A stretch of DNA of 64,000 nt from Paraniabella ginsengisoli (lineage in GTDB: Bacteria; Bacteroidota; Bacteroidia; Chitinophagales; Chitinophagaceae), in NCBI RefSeq assembly GCF_022513635.1, contig NZ_JAKWBL010000001.1, positions 1,612,001-1,676,000 of the forward strand. Direction: 5' to 3'. The position numbers and the translations under genes were made by a program. Of this stretch, positions 30,391-41,386 are shown in pieces (within the stretch, counting starts at the first letter, position 1; each line of letters begins with the position of its first letter). Under the pieces are notes generated by a model. The model was given only the letters and a program-made list of their open reading frames with translations, did not search any database and was not told the origin of the DNA.

Positions 30391-30912
30391 TCAGGCAAAC
30401 TCCGCTATCAGGCGATATTTTTGAGCATTTACTTTAAAGGATGGCAGGAAGGACGATTTAATGGAACGTATTTCTTTTGCCACTATATCTTTACCATAAA
30501 AAGAAATCATTGTTTCAATCTCCTTTTTGTTTCCGCGCTCTAATATTCTTTTAATGATTGCTCGCTTGTTTTTCCCCCAGTCAAGCTTATGAAAATCTGT
30601 ATCCCAAAACAAAACTTTTCTAAATTGTGTTAAATCAGGGGTTATTTTTTTCATTTCGTCCGCAACGCTCTTTACTTCATAACCAGCCTGAAGCATCATA
30701 AAATAATCGTCAGCGATATTAAACTGTTTTGCCAGCTTTATGGATAAGGAAGGTGTGATCCCTCTTCTTTCGTTCAAAATAGCACTGATAGTCTGCTTGT
30801 GTTCGTCTATCTTCTCCGCCAGTTCGGTACCACCTATACCCAGATTCTTTAACTCTCTTTTTAGTAAAGCTCCTGGATGAACACCTCTTATTTTTGATAT
30901 TTCGGGCAACAT
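30391..30912 (-). CDS. HigA-like antitoxin with C-terminal extension (orphan)
   Basis: 173-aa intact protein. Residues 1-75 are an XRE/HigA helix-turn-helix antitoxin: HPGALLKRELKNLG, GGTELAEKIDEHKQTISAIL, NERRGITPSLSIKLAKQF. The C-terminal 70 residues (FRKVLFWDTDFHKLDWGKNK, RAIIKRILERGNKKEIETM, YGKDIVAKEI) resemble a small domain that in Bacteroidota often accompanies AbiEii-type nucleotidyltransferase toxins (DUF6922-like, from memory). No toxin gene is next to it; the CRISPR array lies downstream. A near-perfect palindromic operator sits 37-56 bp upstream, consistent with autorepression. A decayed copy is at 47224. Confidence 0.78.
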   Translation of the reverse strand: MLPEISKIRGVHPGALLKRELKNLGIGGTELAEKIDEHKQTISAILNERRGITPSLSIKLAKQFNIADDYFMMLQAGYEVKSVADEMKKITPDLTQFRKVLFWDTDFHKLDWGKNKRAIIKRILERGNKKEIETMISFYGKDIVAKEIRSIKSSFLPSFKVNAQKYRLIAEFA

Positions 30913-31253
30913 GAATTTAGTTTAATTAAAGATACAAATAGTTGCAGAAGTAAACAAATATGTTTACTAAAGAATGGAACTCCTCTCAAACGTCTTTTAC
31001 ACATTATCACGATTGTCGAAGAAAAAACTCCCTTTTCAATGTGTTAAAAAGCGATGGGAATAGACCGAAGCGCGTCTTTTAACCCATGTTTGGCAATATC
31101 CGTTTACGTCAAATTTATTTCAGAGAGCTTGCAGAAAACGTCTTAAAATTTTCACCAAGCTTAGATGACTCCCAAGTTACAATCTTTACCAAAAAAGTAT
31201 AAAGTTAATGCTCTCTTGGTTCGGGAAATGCAATACTCAAGCCGAATTTAATG
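30913..31253. other. Intergenic region between HigA-like gene and AraC regulator
   Basis: 341 bp with no gene seen. Apart from the operator at 30949-30968 I see only AT-rich sequence with several near-copies of CGTCTTTTA (about 30990, 31073 and a weaker one at about 31139) whose role is unclear. Confidence 0.4.
30949..30968. promoter_or_regulatory. Palindromic operator of the HigA-like gene
   Basis: AGTAAACA (30949-30956) AATA TGTTTACT (30961-30968), a perfect 8-bp inverted repeat 36 bp upstream of the start codon. The same sequence with one change lies before the decayed copy at 47576-47595, which supports a specific binding site. Confidence 0.65.
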
Positions 31254-32113
31254 TTATAAGATTTCGATATTCTTTCGGGCTTTTTTTACGATAAGTTTAA
31301 AAAATTTAAAGAAATTAGTGGGATTATTATAGCCGCATTCGTAGCAAATTTCTTTAATTGGTAGATGCTCATTCTGTAACAGTTTTTTAGCATGGCCTAT
31401 GCGAATCTCATTTAGAAAATAAGTAAAAGTTTTTTGAGTTTTTTGCTTGAAATACCTGCAAAATGAAGTTTCTGTCATATTACAAATGGCGGCCACTTCT
31501 TCCAGCATGATTTCGCCTGAAAAATTCTTTAACAAATACTGATACACGGCATTAAATCTTTCAATATCGCTACCGTTATTGACGGATCGGTAACCAACAT
31601 TGGCGAGGGGCTTGTAATCATTCGAAGAAGACATGAGGTGAATAATGTGTAAAAAAGTTCCCACTTGTGCCAGTCCGGTTTGTAAAGAAATTTCCCGCAG
31701 CTTCTTAATAATTTCCTCCTTCGTTTTTCCATAAAACCTGATCCCCCTTTCTGCCTTTTGCATTAGGTTATTATACAAAGACAGGATTTCTACATCTTCA
31801 CAAATCGCATGGATTAGTTCGCTGGGAAAATATAATCCCATAGCTTTAGTAAAGAGTTTTTTATCTTTTTGGTAGTATGCTGTGTCGCTTTTCCACAAAT
31901 GCGGCAATTCAGGACTTGTAAGTAAAAGCTCATTTTCGATGAAATTACCTACATAATCGCCAATAATCAAAGTTCCATTACCTTTTTCGATCCAGGTAAT
32001 TTCGCATAATTTGTGAAAATGAAAAGGATGATTAAAGTGTGGCGCAACGACCTTCTTTATCCATATTTTTTCTGACCCAATATAGGCGCATCAACAATTA
32101 ATTCAGGTTTCAT
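31254..32113 (-). CDS. AraC-family transcriptional regulator (one frameshift)
   Basis: Cupin plus AraC DNA-binding domain. The start is ATG at 32111-32113 (MKPELIVDAPILGQKK). After an A-run one base short it continues WIKKVVAPHFNHPFHFHKL, CEITWIEKGNGTLIIGDYVG (sugar-binding cupin with His motif), and the C-terminal two helix-turn-helices include MTETSFCRYFKQKTQKTF and IKEICYECGYNNPTNFFKFF. Repaired length is about 286 aa. It reads away from the GH95-like gene at 32465 and is likely to regulate the central glycan block, sensing a released sugar. Confidence 0.82.
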
Positions 32114-32464
32114 GGGCAATAGACAATTTGTAAATGGTGAAAGTAAAACAGCTTTTTTATGATTTGTTTCGTTCAGCAATTTTTTTAACACAGTTGATCC
32201 CGCAAACTAATCTTTGAGCGGCGGATAAGCGCTAAAGTTATTCTGCAGATTTCCTCGGAAAGTTTATCGGCGCAAATCTGCGATGTTTTCAATCAGCACA
32301 AATCAGCGAGAATATAGCCTAAGTTACAATAAAGATCAATGACAAAATAGTTTATAAGATGAACAAAAAACGTAACTATATTATTTTGTTTCTAAGTTAG
32401 TTTTGCTTGACGTACTAGCGATTCAACTTTACTTAGTCTTCAGTCAAATAAAAGCCGGACACGA
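32114..32464. other. Divergent promoter region between AraC regulator and GH95-like gene
   Basis: 351 bp with no gene seen. It must hold the divergent promoters of the AraC regulator (minus) and the GH95-like gene (plus). About 32248-32316 is a GC-richer segment (TTCCTCGGAAAG, GGCGCAAATCTGCGA, CACAAATCAGCGAGA) that looks like a chromosomal intergenic repeat of the AATCTGCG type. No clear operator is seen. Confidence 0.4.
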
Positions 32465-34983
32465 ATGCGAACCACCAGGCGAATGCCACCAAAATTGGTT
32501 AAAATAAGATTAGTTTTTCTGATAATGGCAACTGCTATATCGACGGTAGTATGTTGCCAAACTGCGAACCATGCAAATCAAAAATTCTCATCTTTTGCGC
32601 AGGCAAAGAAACATACTTTGCTTTATAATAAACCTGCGGTTAATTTTTTTGAAGGCGCTTTGCTGGGAAACGGCGGAATGGGCGTTGTAGTTACCACGCG
32701 CCCTGATGGCGTTATGCTTTACTTTGGGCATAATAATGTCTGGGATATTCGTATTGCGGAAGACAACAAAGAAGAAATCGGAACATTCGATTATGTATTT
32801 GATAGAGTAAGCAAGATTCCTGATACCTGCAAGCTACTTACCGACGACCCTTGGTATGCAAAATATAGCACTATGGCCGCCGAAAACTACAGAAAGCCTT
32901 ATCCACGCCCATTTCCATGCGGTTCGGTATTGCTTGGATTTGACGTAAAAGAGGCAGAGCTATTAGGCCATTCACTTGATATTTCAAGTGGATTATGCGA
33001 AGTGTATTTGCTAGACAGTAAGAAAAGAAAAATCACATTACAGTTGTTTACCGATATGAAAGATGACAGGTTGTGGATGCAGCTTGTAGATGTTAATGGA
33101 AACAAAGTTCCCAATCTTTTTAAAAGAATTCGGATAATGCCAGATCCTTCCACACCTAAAGAATTTCCGAAATATACCATAACCGAGAATCTGGAAGAGG
33201 GCGTGTTGTCGTTCAAACAAGTACTTCCTTATCAGGAGTCCGATGAATATGATGCAGCCAAAGGACATCCGAAAGGTAAGGCTTTTCGTTTAACTGCAAC
33301 GACGAATCAAACCATGTCAAAAACAATAAGAGTTAATTGGGACGGAAATGAGCAGCAAATGAGTTTGCTGGAAGCAGCATTAAGTAGCGAAGACGGCTTT
33401 GTTGCATGTATTTCGCTGGAAGAGGGATTAAATACAAAAGTGTCAGCCGAACCGGTTATTTCCGAAGCTTCGACTGGTGGTTTTAATGCGTCTCGCACTA
33501 CTTCAAACAATGTATGGAAATCGTATTGGGCGAAATCTGGTATAAAGTTGGCCGATGCTGAACTGGAACAAATCTGGTATCGCAACTTGTATTTTTTCAA
33601 TTGTGCAGCCAAAGATAGCGCCGTTACTCCGGGTTTGTTTGCTAACTGGAGCTATGACAAAATCGGCACCGCCTGGCATGGTGATTACCACATGAACTAT
33701 AACACGCAACAACCATTTTGGATGACTTTTTCCAGTAATCATCTTGAAAAAATCTTCCTTATGTAAATCTGATTGAACGATTAATGGATGTAAGTAGAAT
33801 ATGGGCAAAAGATTATTACAAATTACCGGGTGCTTATTTTCCACACTCGGCTTATCCGGTTGATATGACCATGAATCCATATCCTGTACCGCATTGGGGA
33901 TGGGAAGTATGCGAAACACCCTGGGCTGTTCAGGGATTGTGGTGGCATTATCTTTATTCAGCCGATACAACTTTTTTAAGAAATCGAGCCTATACACCGA
34001 TTAAAGAAGCAGTTCAGTTTTTAGCTGCATATATGAAACGGCCCGAGGCTCACGGAGGCGAACGATGGAAAGATAACAAGTACCATATATTCCCTACAAT
34101 ACCGCCCGAGCTGTATGCACTTCGTCCGGGATTTAAATACAATTATGATTGTAATATAGACCTGACACTTACCAAATTTATTTTTAAAGCATTTAATGAA
34201 ATGGTGGGCATTTTGAATACCCAAAAAACGGACGCCTCATTATTAAAAGATGTGAAAGATATATTAGCGCATTTTCCTGATTATCCAACTGCGCCATCAG
34301 AAAAATATGGGAAGGTATTGGTCTCTGTACCCGGCGAGCACGACAAAGTAGTGTACAATGTTCCTATCGCTCTAGCTACCGTTTTCCCAGGAGAAGATCA
34401 CGGGCTACATTCAAACAACGCAACAATGGAGTTGCTAAAAAACACCTATCACAACCAGCAAAACGAAGGCGGAAACGATCTTGTCTTTATCAATTTGCAG
34501 GCAGCAAGGCTTGGGTTGCTGGATATTGAAAGATTCAAGCGGCATGTGAACTATTCTCTTTTACCTAATGGTACAGCCACAGATATGGTAATGCAAGTGC
34601 ATGGCCGTTATAGCGACAATACTAAGTATGACTATATGGGCGCAATGGGCATTTGGTTCGAAAATTTTGCATTGCCGGTTGTCATCAACGAATGCTTAAT
34701 GCAGAGTTACAATGGAGCCATTCGTCTCTTTCCAAACTGGAACAAAACGGATGCCCAATTTTTTAACTTGCGTGCAGCAGGAGCTTTTTTAGTAAGCGCT
34801 ACTTTACAAAAAAGCATGGTAAATAATGTAACCATAACAAGCGAAAAAGGAGGCCGGTTGCGAATCTTTTCTCCGTGGGGAAAGAAGGGAAATATAAAGA
34901 GGACAAACTCATCTGAAAAAATAAAGGATGACTTAATTGAAATCGACACACGAGCCGGAGAAACCATTGTATTGCAACCCTGA
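32465..34983 (+). CDS. GH95-like glycosidase (one frameshift)
   Basis: Exported (alpha/alpha)6-barrel glycosidase, probably an alpha-L-fucosidase/galactosidase-like member of the GH95 group. The leader (LVFLIMATAISTVVCCQ, about residues 17-33) may be a lipoprotein-like signal. Landmarks are GALLGNGGMGVVV (about 61), GTAWHGDYHMNYNTQQPFW (about 400, corresponding to the WTTDIHLNINTEM-like GH95 motif), AYFPHSAYPVDM, HWGWEVCETPWAVQGLWWHY and TFLRNRAYTPIKEAVQF. The frame drops by -1 at about 33765 in a T-rich stretch (NHLEKI/FLM to LPYVNLIERLMDVSRI). Repaired length is about 839 aa. It is the first gene of the central block and has a paralogue-like DUF5703 enzyme at 43092. Confidence 0.75.
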
Positions 34984-35005
34984 TTAGTTTAAAGTAAACA
35001 TACCA

Positions 35006-36145
35006 ATGAAGCTGCCATTAGAAGGAGTGCTCGTACTCGAATTTGCTCAATACCTTTCCGGTCCCTGTGCTGGTTTGCGTTTAGCTGATTTGGGTGCCAG
35101 AGTGATTAAAATTGAACATCCTGAAAAAGGAGAAGCAGGTCGCAAGCTTTCGATCAAAAATCTTTGGCTTGATGATAGCTCTTTATTATTTAATACCATC
35201 AACCGAAACAAAGAGAGCTTTGCGGCAGATATGAATAATGCGGAGGATATGGAAACACTACGCAGGTTGATAGCGCGTGCGCATGTGTTGATCCACAATT
35301 TTCGTCCGGGAGTAATGGAGAAAAGAATGTTGGATTATGAATCAGTAAAAGCCATCAATCCTTCTATTGTTTATACGCAAATATCAGGTTATGGTAGCAA
35401 GGGTCCCTGGGCCAAGAAGCCTGGACAGGATCTTTTGGTTCAGGCACTTTCGGGGCTGGCTTTTACAACCGGTAGCTATGAAGATAACCCAACACCGCTG
35501 GGTTTGGGCATAGGCGATTATTTATGTGGCAACCAGGCAGTACAGTTCATTCTAGCGGCGCTTATACGTTCCCGAAAAAATGGCAAAGGCACATTACTAG
35601 AATTAAGCCTGTTGGAGTCACTCATTGATTTGCAGTTCGAGTTTTTTACAACCTATTTTGCCAGCGGAAAAATGCCTGAACGTGCGCATCATCATAATGC
35701 ACATTCCTTGCTTAGTGCGCCTTATGGCATTTATAAAACTTCCGATGGGTTTATCGCTATTGCCATGATGTCTTTGCAACAGCTTAATAAAATGATGGAA
35801 AGTCAGGTATTAACTCAATTTTCTGAAGGCGATGTTTTTTCTAAAAGAGATGAAATAAAAGTAGTAATAGCCGATCTATTGCTACATCATCCTAATGATT
35901 TCTGGATACAAAAAGCTCAAATTTTCGATTTGTGGATCATGCCAGTGCTGAACTGGAAGCAGATGAAAACATCAAAAGGTTATCAGGTGTTGGAAATGGA
36001 ACAAGAGATAGCGTCATCAAAAGGCGGAAAGAAAATAACAACAACGCGTTGCCCCATCCGTATCAATAATAAAAAGTTATATGCTGGCAAAGCGGCTCCT
36101 GCCTTAAATGAGCATACACAACAAATTAAACAAAGTCTGTTATAG
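35006..36145 (+). CDS. CaiB/BaiF (family III) CoA-transferase 1
   Basis: 379-aa intact enzyme that transfers CoA between an acyl-CoA and a carboxylic acid. [20 protein letters not shown] and [15 protein letters not shown] are the N-terminal nucleotide-fold motifs. [20 protein letters not shown] then [12 protein letters not shown] (about 147) holds the expected catalytic Asp. [12 protein letters not shown] and [15 protein letters not shown] follow. 22 bp after the GH95-like gene and 5 bp before a second family member, so co-transcribed. Substrate unknown; a CoA ester of an acid from glycan breakdown is the natural guess. Confidence 0.85.
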   Translation: MKLPLEGVLVLEFAQYLSGPCAGLRLADLGARVIKIEHPEKGEAGRKLSIKNLWLDDSSLLFNTINRNKESFAADMNNAEDMETLRRLIARAHVLIHNFRPGVMEKRMLDYESVKAINPSIVYTQISGYGSKGPWAKKPGQDLLVQALSGLAFTTGSYEDNPTPLGLGIGDYLCGNQAVQFILAALIRSRKNGKGTLLELSLLESLIDLQFEFFTTYFASGKMPERAHHHNAHSLLSAPYGIYKTSDGFIAIAMMSLQQLNKMMESQVLTQFSEGDVFSKRDEIKVVIADLLLHHPNDFWIQKAQIFDLWIMPVLNWKQMKTSKGYQVLEMEQEIASSKGGKKITTTRCPIRINNKKLYAGKAAPALNEHTQQIKQSLL

Positions 36146-36150
36146 TTCGC

Positions 36151-37303
36151 ATGAATAGATTATTGGAAGACATATTAGTATTAGACTTTAGTCAGTTTCT
36201 TTCCGGACCCAGTGCCGGATTAAGGCTTGCCGATATGGGAGCACGGGTTATTAAAATAGAAAAAGAAGGAACGGGAGATATTTGTCGCCAACTGTATGTT
36301 TCGGATGTGAAGCTTGAAGATGGTGAGTCAACTATTTTTCATGCTATCAACAGGAATAAAGAAAGTTATTGTGTTGATGTAAAAGATGAAGCTTCTTTAG
36401 CAAAAATAAAAAAGCTGATAACCAAAGCTGATGTTATGTTACATAATTTCCGACCCGGTGTAATGAAACGATTGGGGCTGGATTATGAAACGGTAAAAGA
36501 GTTAAACCCGAGTATCGTATATGGTGAAATAAGTGGCTACGGCGAGGAAGGCGAATGGAAAGCCCTTCCCGGTCAGGATTTATTAGTGCAAGCGGTATCG
36601 GGCCTTACGTATCTCTCTGGCAGTCTACATCATCAGCCCATGCCTATGGGTGTGGCGGTGGCAGATATTCTTGCAGGAACACATCTTGTGCAAGGTGCGT
36701 TGGCTGCAATACTTAGCAGGCTTAATACTGGCGAAGGTAGCTTGGTACAGGTTAGTATGTTTGAAAGCCTGCTCGATTTTCAGTTTGAAGTGCTTACCTG
36801 TTTTTTAAATGATGGAAATGAAATGCCGGTTCGCAATGCTGTAAATGGTGCGCATGCCTACATCGCAGCACCTTACGGAATATATAAAACGGCGGATGGT
36901 TTTATCGCAATAGCAATGGCGCCGATACCAGTGCTGGCAAAATTATTGAACGAAGCAGCTTTATCAAATTATAATGATCCGAATGACTGGTTTAATAAAC
37001 GTGACGAGATTAAGGAATTGCTAAGTAAAATTTTTTTAATAAAACTACGCAGTATTGGTTGTGTATTATGGAGCCTGTCGATATTTGGTGTGCCGATGTT
37101 TATGACTACGATAAATTGCTTGCAAGCGAAGGATATAAAGTACTGAATGCCGAACAATGGGTAGTGTCAAATGGAAAAAAATCAGAACCACACGTTGCCC
37201 GGTACGTGTAGATACGGCGCTGCTTACATCGGAAAGAGGCGCACCACAATTGGGCGAACACAATGAAACAATAGAGGAAGAATTTGGATTGAATATTAGA
37301 TAG
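36151..37303 (+). CDS. CaiB/BaiF (family III) CoA-transferase 2 (two frameshifts)
   Basis: Paralogue of the previous gene with the same motifs: [40 protein letters not shown] (catalytic Asp) and [18 protein letters not shown]. The frame drops in the T-run at 37029-37035 ([20 protein letters not shown]) and in the A-run at about 37172 ([20 protein letters not shown]), ending GLNIR at 37303. Repaired length is about 384 aa. The pair might form a heteromer, as two tandem family III transferases sometimes do, or act on two acids. Neither the acyl donor nor the acceptor can be told from sequence. Confidence 0.82.
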
Positions 37304-37430
37304 TATTTCAGGATGAAAGTTTCATATATAAATAGCAGATTCGCACTAAAAATTCTGTGTTAATTTGTCGCTTCTTTGAGAAATATAAAGCAACGTAATT
37401 CGTAATTCAAAACTCGTAAATCAAAATAAG

Positions 37431-37934
37431 ATGAATCCCAATAACGACCCATCAAAACATGTTGATATTCCTATTTGGAATGCAGAAGACTGGTATTATG
37501 AAGATATTGTTGTGGGCACGCGTATTCGTTCCATACGCAGAACGATAAGTGAAGGCGAAAGCATGGCATTTAATAATTTGGTGCTTGATATGCATCCTTA
37601 TGTGGCCGACGAAATATTTGCAAAGGAAGAAGGGCTTTTTGGGAAACGATTAGTGGCTGGCGCTTTTGTATTTAGCGCAGGGCTGGGGCTTGTAGCAACC
37701 AATTGTGTAAATGCCTTTAGCTATGGCTACGACAAATTGCGATTTATAAAACCTGTTTTTATAAACGATACCATTTACACTATTAAAACAGATATGGACA
37801 AACAACCTAAATATAAAGAGCTTGGCTTGTACAGAGCCAGCTATGAAATATTTAAAAATGATGGAGAACTGGTATTGTATTGCGAACACATACAAACAGT
37901 GAAGTATCGAAAGCCGGAAGGTTTTGTCAAATAA
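37431..37934 (+). CDS. MaoC-like hot-dog hydratase
   Basis: 167-aa intact protein of the MaoC/hot-dog fold, an enoyl-CoA-type hydratase. [20 protein letters not shown] (about 22-41), [21 protein letters not shown] (His about 60) and [19 protein letters not shown] are typical. The sequence lacks the long second domain of multifunctional members. Together with the two CoA-transferases it forms a likely CoA-ester module: activation of an acid by CoA transfer, then hydration or dehydration. It lies 127 bp after the transferase and 344 bp before susC. Confidence 0.78.
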   Translation: MNPNNDPSKHVDIPIWNAEDWYYEDIVVGTRIRSIRRTISEGESMAFNNLVLDMHPYVADEIFAKEEGLFGKRLVAGAFVFSAGLGLVATNCVNAFSYGYDKLRFIKPVFINDTIYTIKTDMDKQPKYKELGLYRASYEIFKNDGELVLYCEHIQTVKYRKPEGFVK

Positions 37935-38278
37935 AAGAATTCTGCAAAATAAATAATTACTTTCTTTTCTATTAAAAGTATCAAAAATGAAAAGAGGATA
38001 AAAAAGTTTAATAACTTGAACATATCGGCAACTAAGCCTATGTAGATTTTAAAGAAATTTGAATCGTTAAACGATTGGTTTCGATAGTTGAAAGAATACA
38101 TTTTAAATTAACTGACTTTTATTTTTAAGTAAGAAAAAGATAATCCAAGCGCCGGTGTTATTTATAAGGATTTATAATTAAGTCCCTGTGGATGCTTTGT
38201 GCCTATTTTAAGGGCTTTGCTCTCTTTGCTAAAGAACCATTCTAGATTTTATTTTTCTAAACCTTTAAACAAATGCAC
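37935..38278. other. Upstream region of susC
   Basis: 344 bp without a gene, AT-rich. It contains the palindrome AATCGTTAAACGATT at 38062-38076 and, near 38195-38220, TTTG-rich sequence (TTTGTGCC, GGCTTTGC, CTCTTTGC) compatible with a weak TTTG / TAnnTTTG promoter for susC. Confidence 0.45.
38062..38076. promoter_or_regulatory. 15-bp palindrome upstream of susC (candidate operator)
   Basis: AATCGTT-A-AACGATT, a perfect 7-bp dyad around one A, 203 bp before the susC start. The form resembles sites of LacI- or GntR-type repressors, but no such regulator is in the window, so the ligand protein is unknown. Confidence 0.4.
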
Positions 38279-41200
38279 ATGAAATTTTTTTGTGTACTGT
38301 AATGCTGATTGTCTTTTTTGCATTAGCGAGCAATGCTCAAACACTTACTATTACCGGACAGGTAACGGATGTTGAAGGAAAGCCATTATCCGGGGTTAGC
38401 GTGGAAGCGCCGGTACTCTTGTGAAAGCAGTCGCCAACGATGAAGGCCGCTATTCGATTGATGTTCCTTCCGCTCAAACCGTACTCAACTTTAGCTTTGT
38501 GGGCTTCACTACTCAGGAGGTTACTATCAATGGAAGAGAAACGATTGATGTACAGCTTGAGCGTTCTGCACAATCTTTAGACGATGTTGTAGTGATCGGA
38601 TATGGAACTGCAAAAAAATCAGATTTGACAGGAGCCGTTGCAAGGGTGGATATGCAACAGTTTTCAAAGTTGGCTAATGTTAGTGCAATACAATCGTTAC
38701 GTGGTGTTACGCCAGGGCTAAATGTGGGAGCTACAACCCGGCCGGGACAAAATCCCGATATTGGTATTCGCGGAACGAACTCCTTATCCGGCGCTGACGC
38801 GCAACCGCTAATAGTAGTTGATGGTAGTATTTATCGTGGCAGCTTAACCGATCTCAACCCGACGGATATAGCATCTATTGACATTTTGAAAGACGCTAGT
38901 TCAGCTGCTATTTATGGTTCTCAGGCCTCTAACGGAGTCATGCTGATTACTACCAAAAAAGGTGGTATCGGTTCAGTAAAACCTACAGTTAATTATACTG
39001 GTAGTTATACAATTCAGCGGCCAACAAGCCTATTAGTTCCTATGGAAAGCGATGAGTATACCGAGTTTTTCAAAGATGTTACATGGAGGTTTAGCAGAAT
39101 GGGTCCGGACTCCTTACAAGCTAATCCGAATTACAATATTACTCAGCATTTTAAATCAGAAGATATTGTAAGAGGTTTCAACGAGGGTCAAAACAATGAC
39201 TGGTGGGGAGGGCTTACGCGCACTGCCTCTAATCAAAATCATAGTATAAGCATTAGAGGTAAAAGCAATGATTTGAATTATTTTATTTCAGGTGGCTATA
39301 CGGGTGTAAAGGGATTTGTTATCAATGACGATTATAAACGATACAACTATAGAATTAATGCTGATGCCAAAATTAATAATTGGCTGAACCTGGGCATTGA
39401 GTCTTTCTTCACATCGAGCGACTACTCGGGAGCTTCTCCAAGTGTAAACAATGCTTTTCTGTTACAACCATTTGCTCCGATATATACACCAGAGGGGATC
39501 TTCAAATTGTTGCGGGAGGAGGCCCTAATCTTAATCCCTATTTGGATTTACAAATTGATAACTTGGAAAAAACCACAAACCTGGTAGGTAATATACACGC
39601 TGACGTAAAATTACCAATTAAAGGATTGAGCTATCGAGCGAATTTTTACCAGAACTACCGTGTTAGCAGGGATGCTCAATACAATCCAAATGCAGCCAGT
39701 TTTACAGGCGTCGCATCTAAGAATGAGGGTCTCGCTTATGATTGGGCATTTGATAATATTGTTACTTACAAAAAAACTTTAATAACGTACATGATATTAA
39801 CGCCACTTTCGTTTATGGGGTAGAGAAACGTACTGGTTCAAGCACCAATGCTTCTGCACAGAAATTTACCAATGGCACGTTAGGATATAACTTTCTTGGT
39901 GCGGGAGATCCGACACTTAATACGCTTAGCTCGGCCGCTTACAAGGAAACTAGTTTATACACGATGGGAAGGTTGCTTTATGGTTTTAAGGATCGTTACT
40001 TGTTAACAGCTACTATCAGAAGAGATGGGTTTTCCGGATTTGGAGAAAATAAAAAAATTGGAATTTTTCCTACCGTAGCTGTTGGTTGGGTAGCTAGTAA
40101 AGAATCTTTTTAAAAGACAATGTCGAATGGCTCGACTTTCTTAAGCTTCGTGCCTCATATGGCAGCACAGGTAACCGGGGAGTAAGTAGGTATCAAACCT
40201 TGGCAAAGTTGCTTTCGACTCCTAGTTATGTATTTGGAGAAGGAGGGTCTACTACACTTGGTCAATACATTTCTACAATGGCCAATTATAATTTGGGATG
40301 GGAAACAACTACTGGCGTGAATGTAGGTCTGGATTTTACGGTTTTAAATTCCTTTTTATCGGGTACTATTGAATATTACGAAAATAATACAGATGGTATA
40401 ATATATAATATAGAATTACCCAGGCTTACAGGTTTTGGGTCAGTTGCTACCAATATAGGTAAAGTCCATAATAAAGGTATTGAGACAACGTTAACTGCCA
40501 GATGGATCAGATCGGGAAATTTTCAGTGGGAAACTACAGTGAACTATGCCAGGAATCGCGATAAAATTGTGTCTATTCTTGGCCCTGATAAAAATGGTGT
40601 AGAGAAAGATTTTATTGCCAACGGATTGTTCATAGGACAGCCACCAGGAGTGGTTTACAATTATGAGATAATTGGGATGTGGCAACTGGAGGATAAAAAA
40701 TCTGGAGTAATTCCCAATGGCTTTCTTCCCGGAACTGAAAAAATTTCAGACCTAAATGGTGATGGGAAATATGACGCTACAAACGACAGGAAAATACTGG
40801 GCTATACAGCTCCGGCTTATCGTATTAGTGTTGCAAACCGCCTTAATTATAAAAACCTGGGATTGTATGTAATGGTCAATTCTATCCAGGGTGGAAAAAA
40901 TTATTATATGGGCGATGATAGTCCCTATTCTTCTGGAGCATGGTCTTTAGAAGAGCAGCTTAAATATTCCAATGTACCTAAAGGGGCCTGGGATTATTGG
41001 ATGCCTGAAAATCCTAATGCAAGATATCGCAGGCTTGATGCCCCTTCGGCGCTTAATCCAAGACTTTACTCTCAGCGAAATTTTATTAGGCTTCAAGATG
41101 TATCGCTTTCTTATGCTTTTGACAAGCAGTTGTCCAGCAAGCTTCACTTAGACGGGCTAAGCGTTTTTGCTACCGGTAAAAATCTAGTTACTATAACCAA

Positions 41201-41294
41201 ATGGCGAGGGTGGGATCCGGAAACGGGTCAAGGCTTTGCTCCCAGTATCCCCTTTATGCGCGAATATTCCTTTGGAGTTAATATTGAACTTTAA
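38279..41294 (+). CDS. susC: SusC/RagA-type TonB-dependent transporter (five frameshifts)
   Basis: Outer-membrane importer of oligosaccharides. Signal peptide MKFFLCTVMLIVFFALASNA after restoring one T, then a carboxypeptidase-like regulatory domain (QVTDVEGKPLSGVSV, FVGFTTQEVTINGRE). The plug has DDVVVIGYGTAKKSDLTGAV, GTNSLSGADAQPLIVVDGSI and DIASIDILKDASSAAIYGS (typical SusC TonB-box/plug motifs). The barrel ends ITKWRGWDPETGQGFAPSIP ... FGVNIEL. Five consecutive -1 steps (near 38287, 38405, 39520, 39790, 40112) give about 1006 aa. SusD follows after 92 bp. With so many breaks confined to one gene, I checked that each step is exactly -1, consistent with missing bases rather than decay. Confidence 0.9.
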
Positions 41295-41386
41295 AATCAT
41301 TGTAAGGAAACGTTATATAAATTTTATAAGCAGAATGGAAGCGTCGCGCGTTCCGTCTGGCCTAACAAAATTAAAAAAATAAACAG

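Noticed and set aside
38279..41294. SusC as a true pseudogene because of five breaks
   Set aside because: All steps are -1, and the sequence between the breaks is conserved with no missing segments; consensus errors explain it better.
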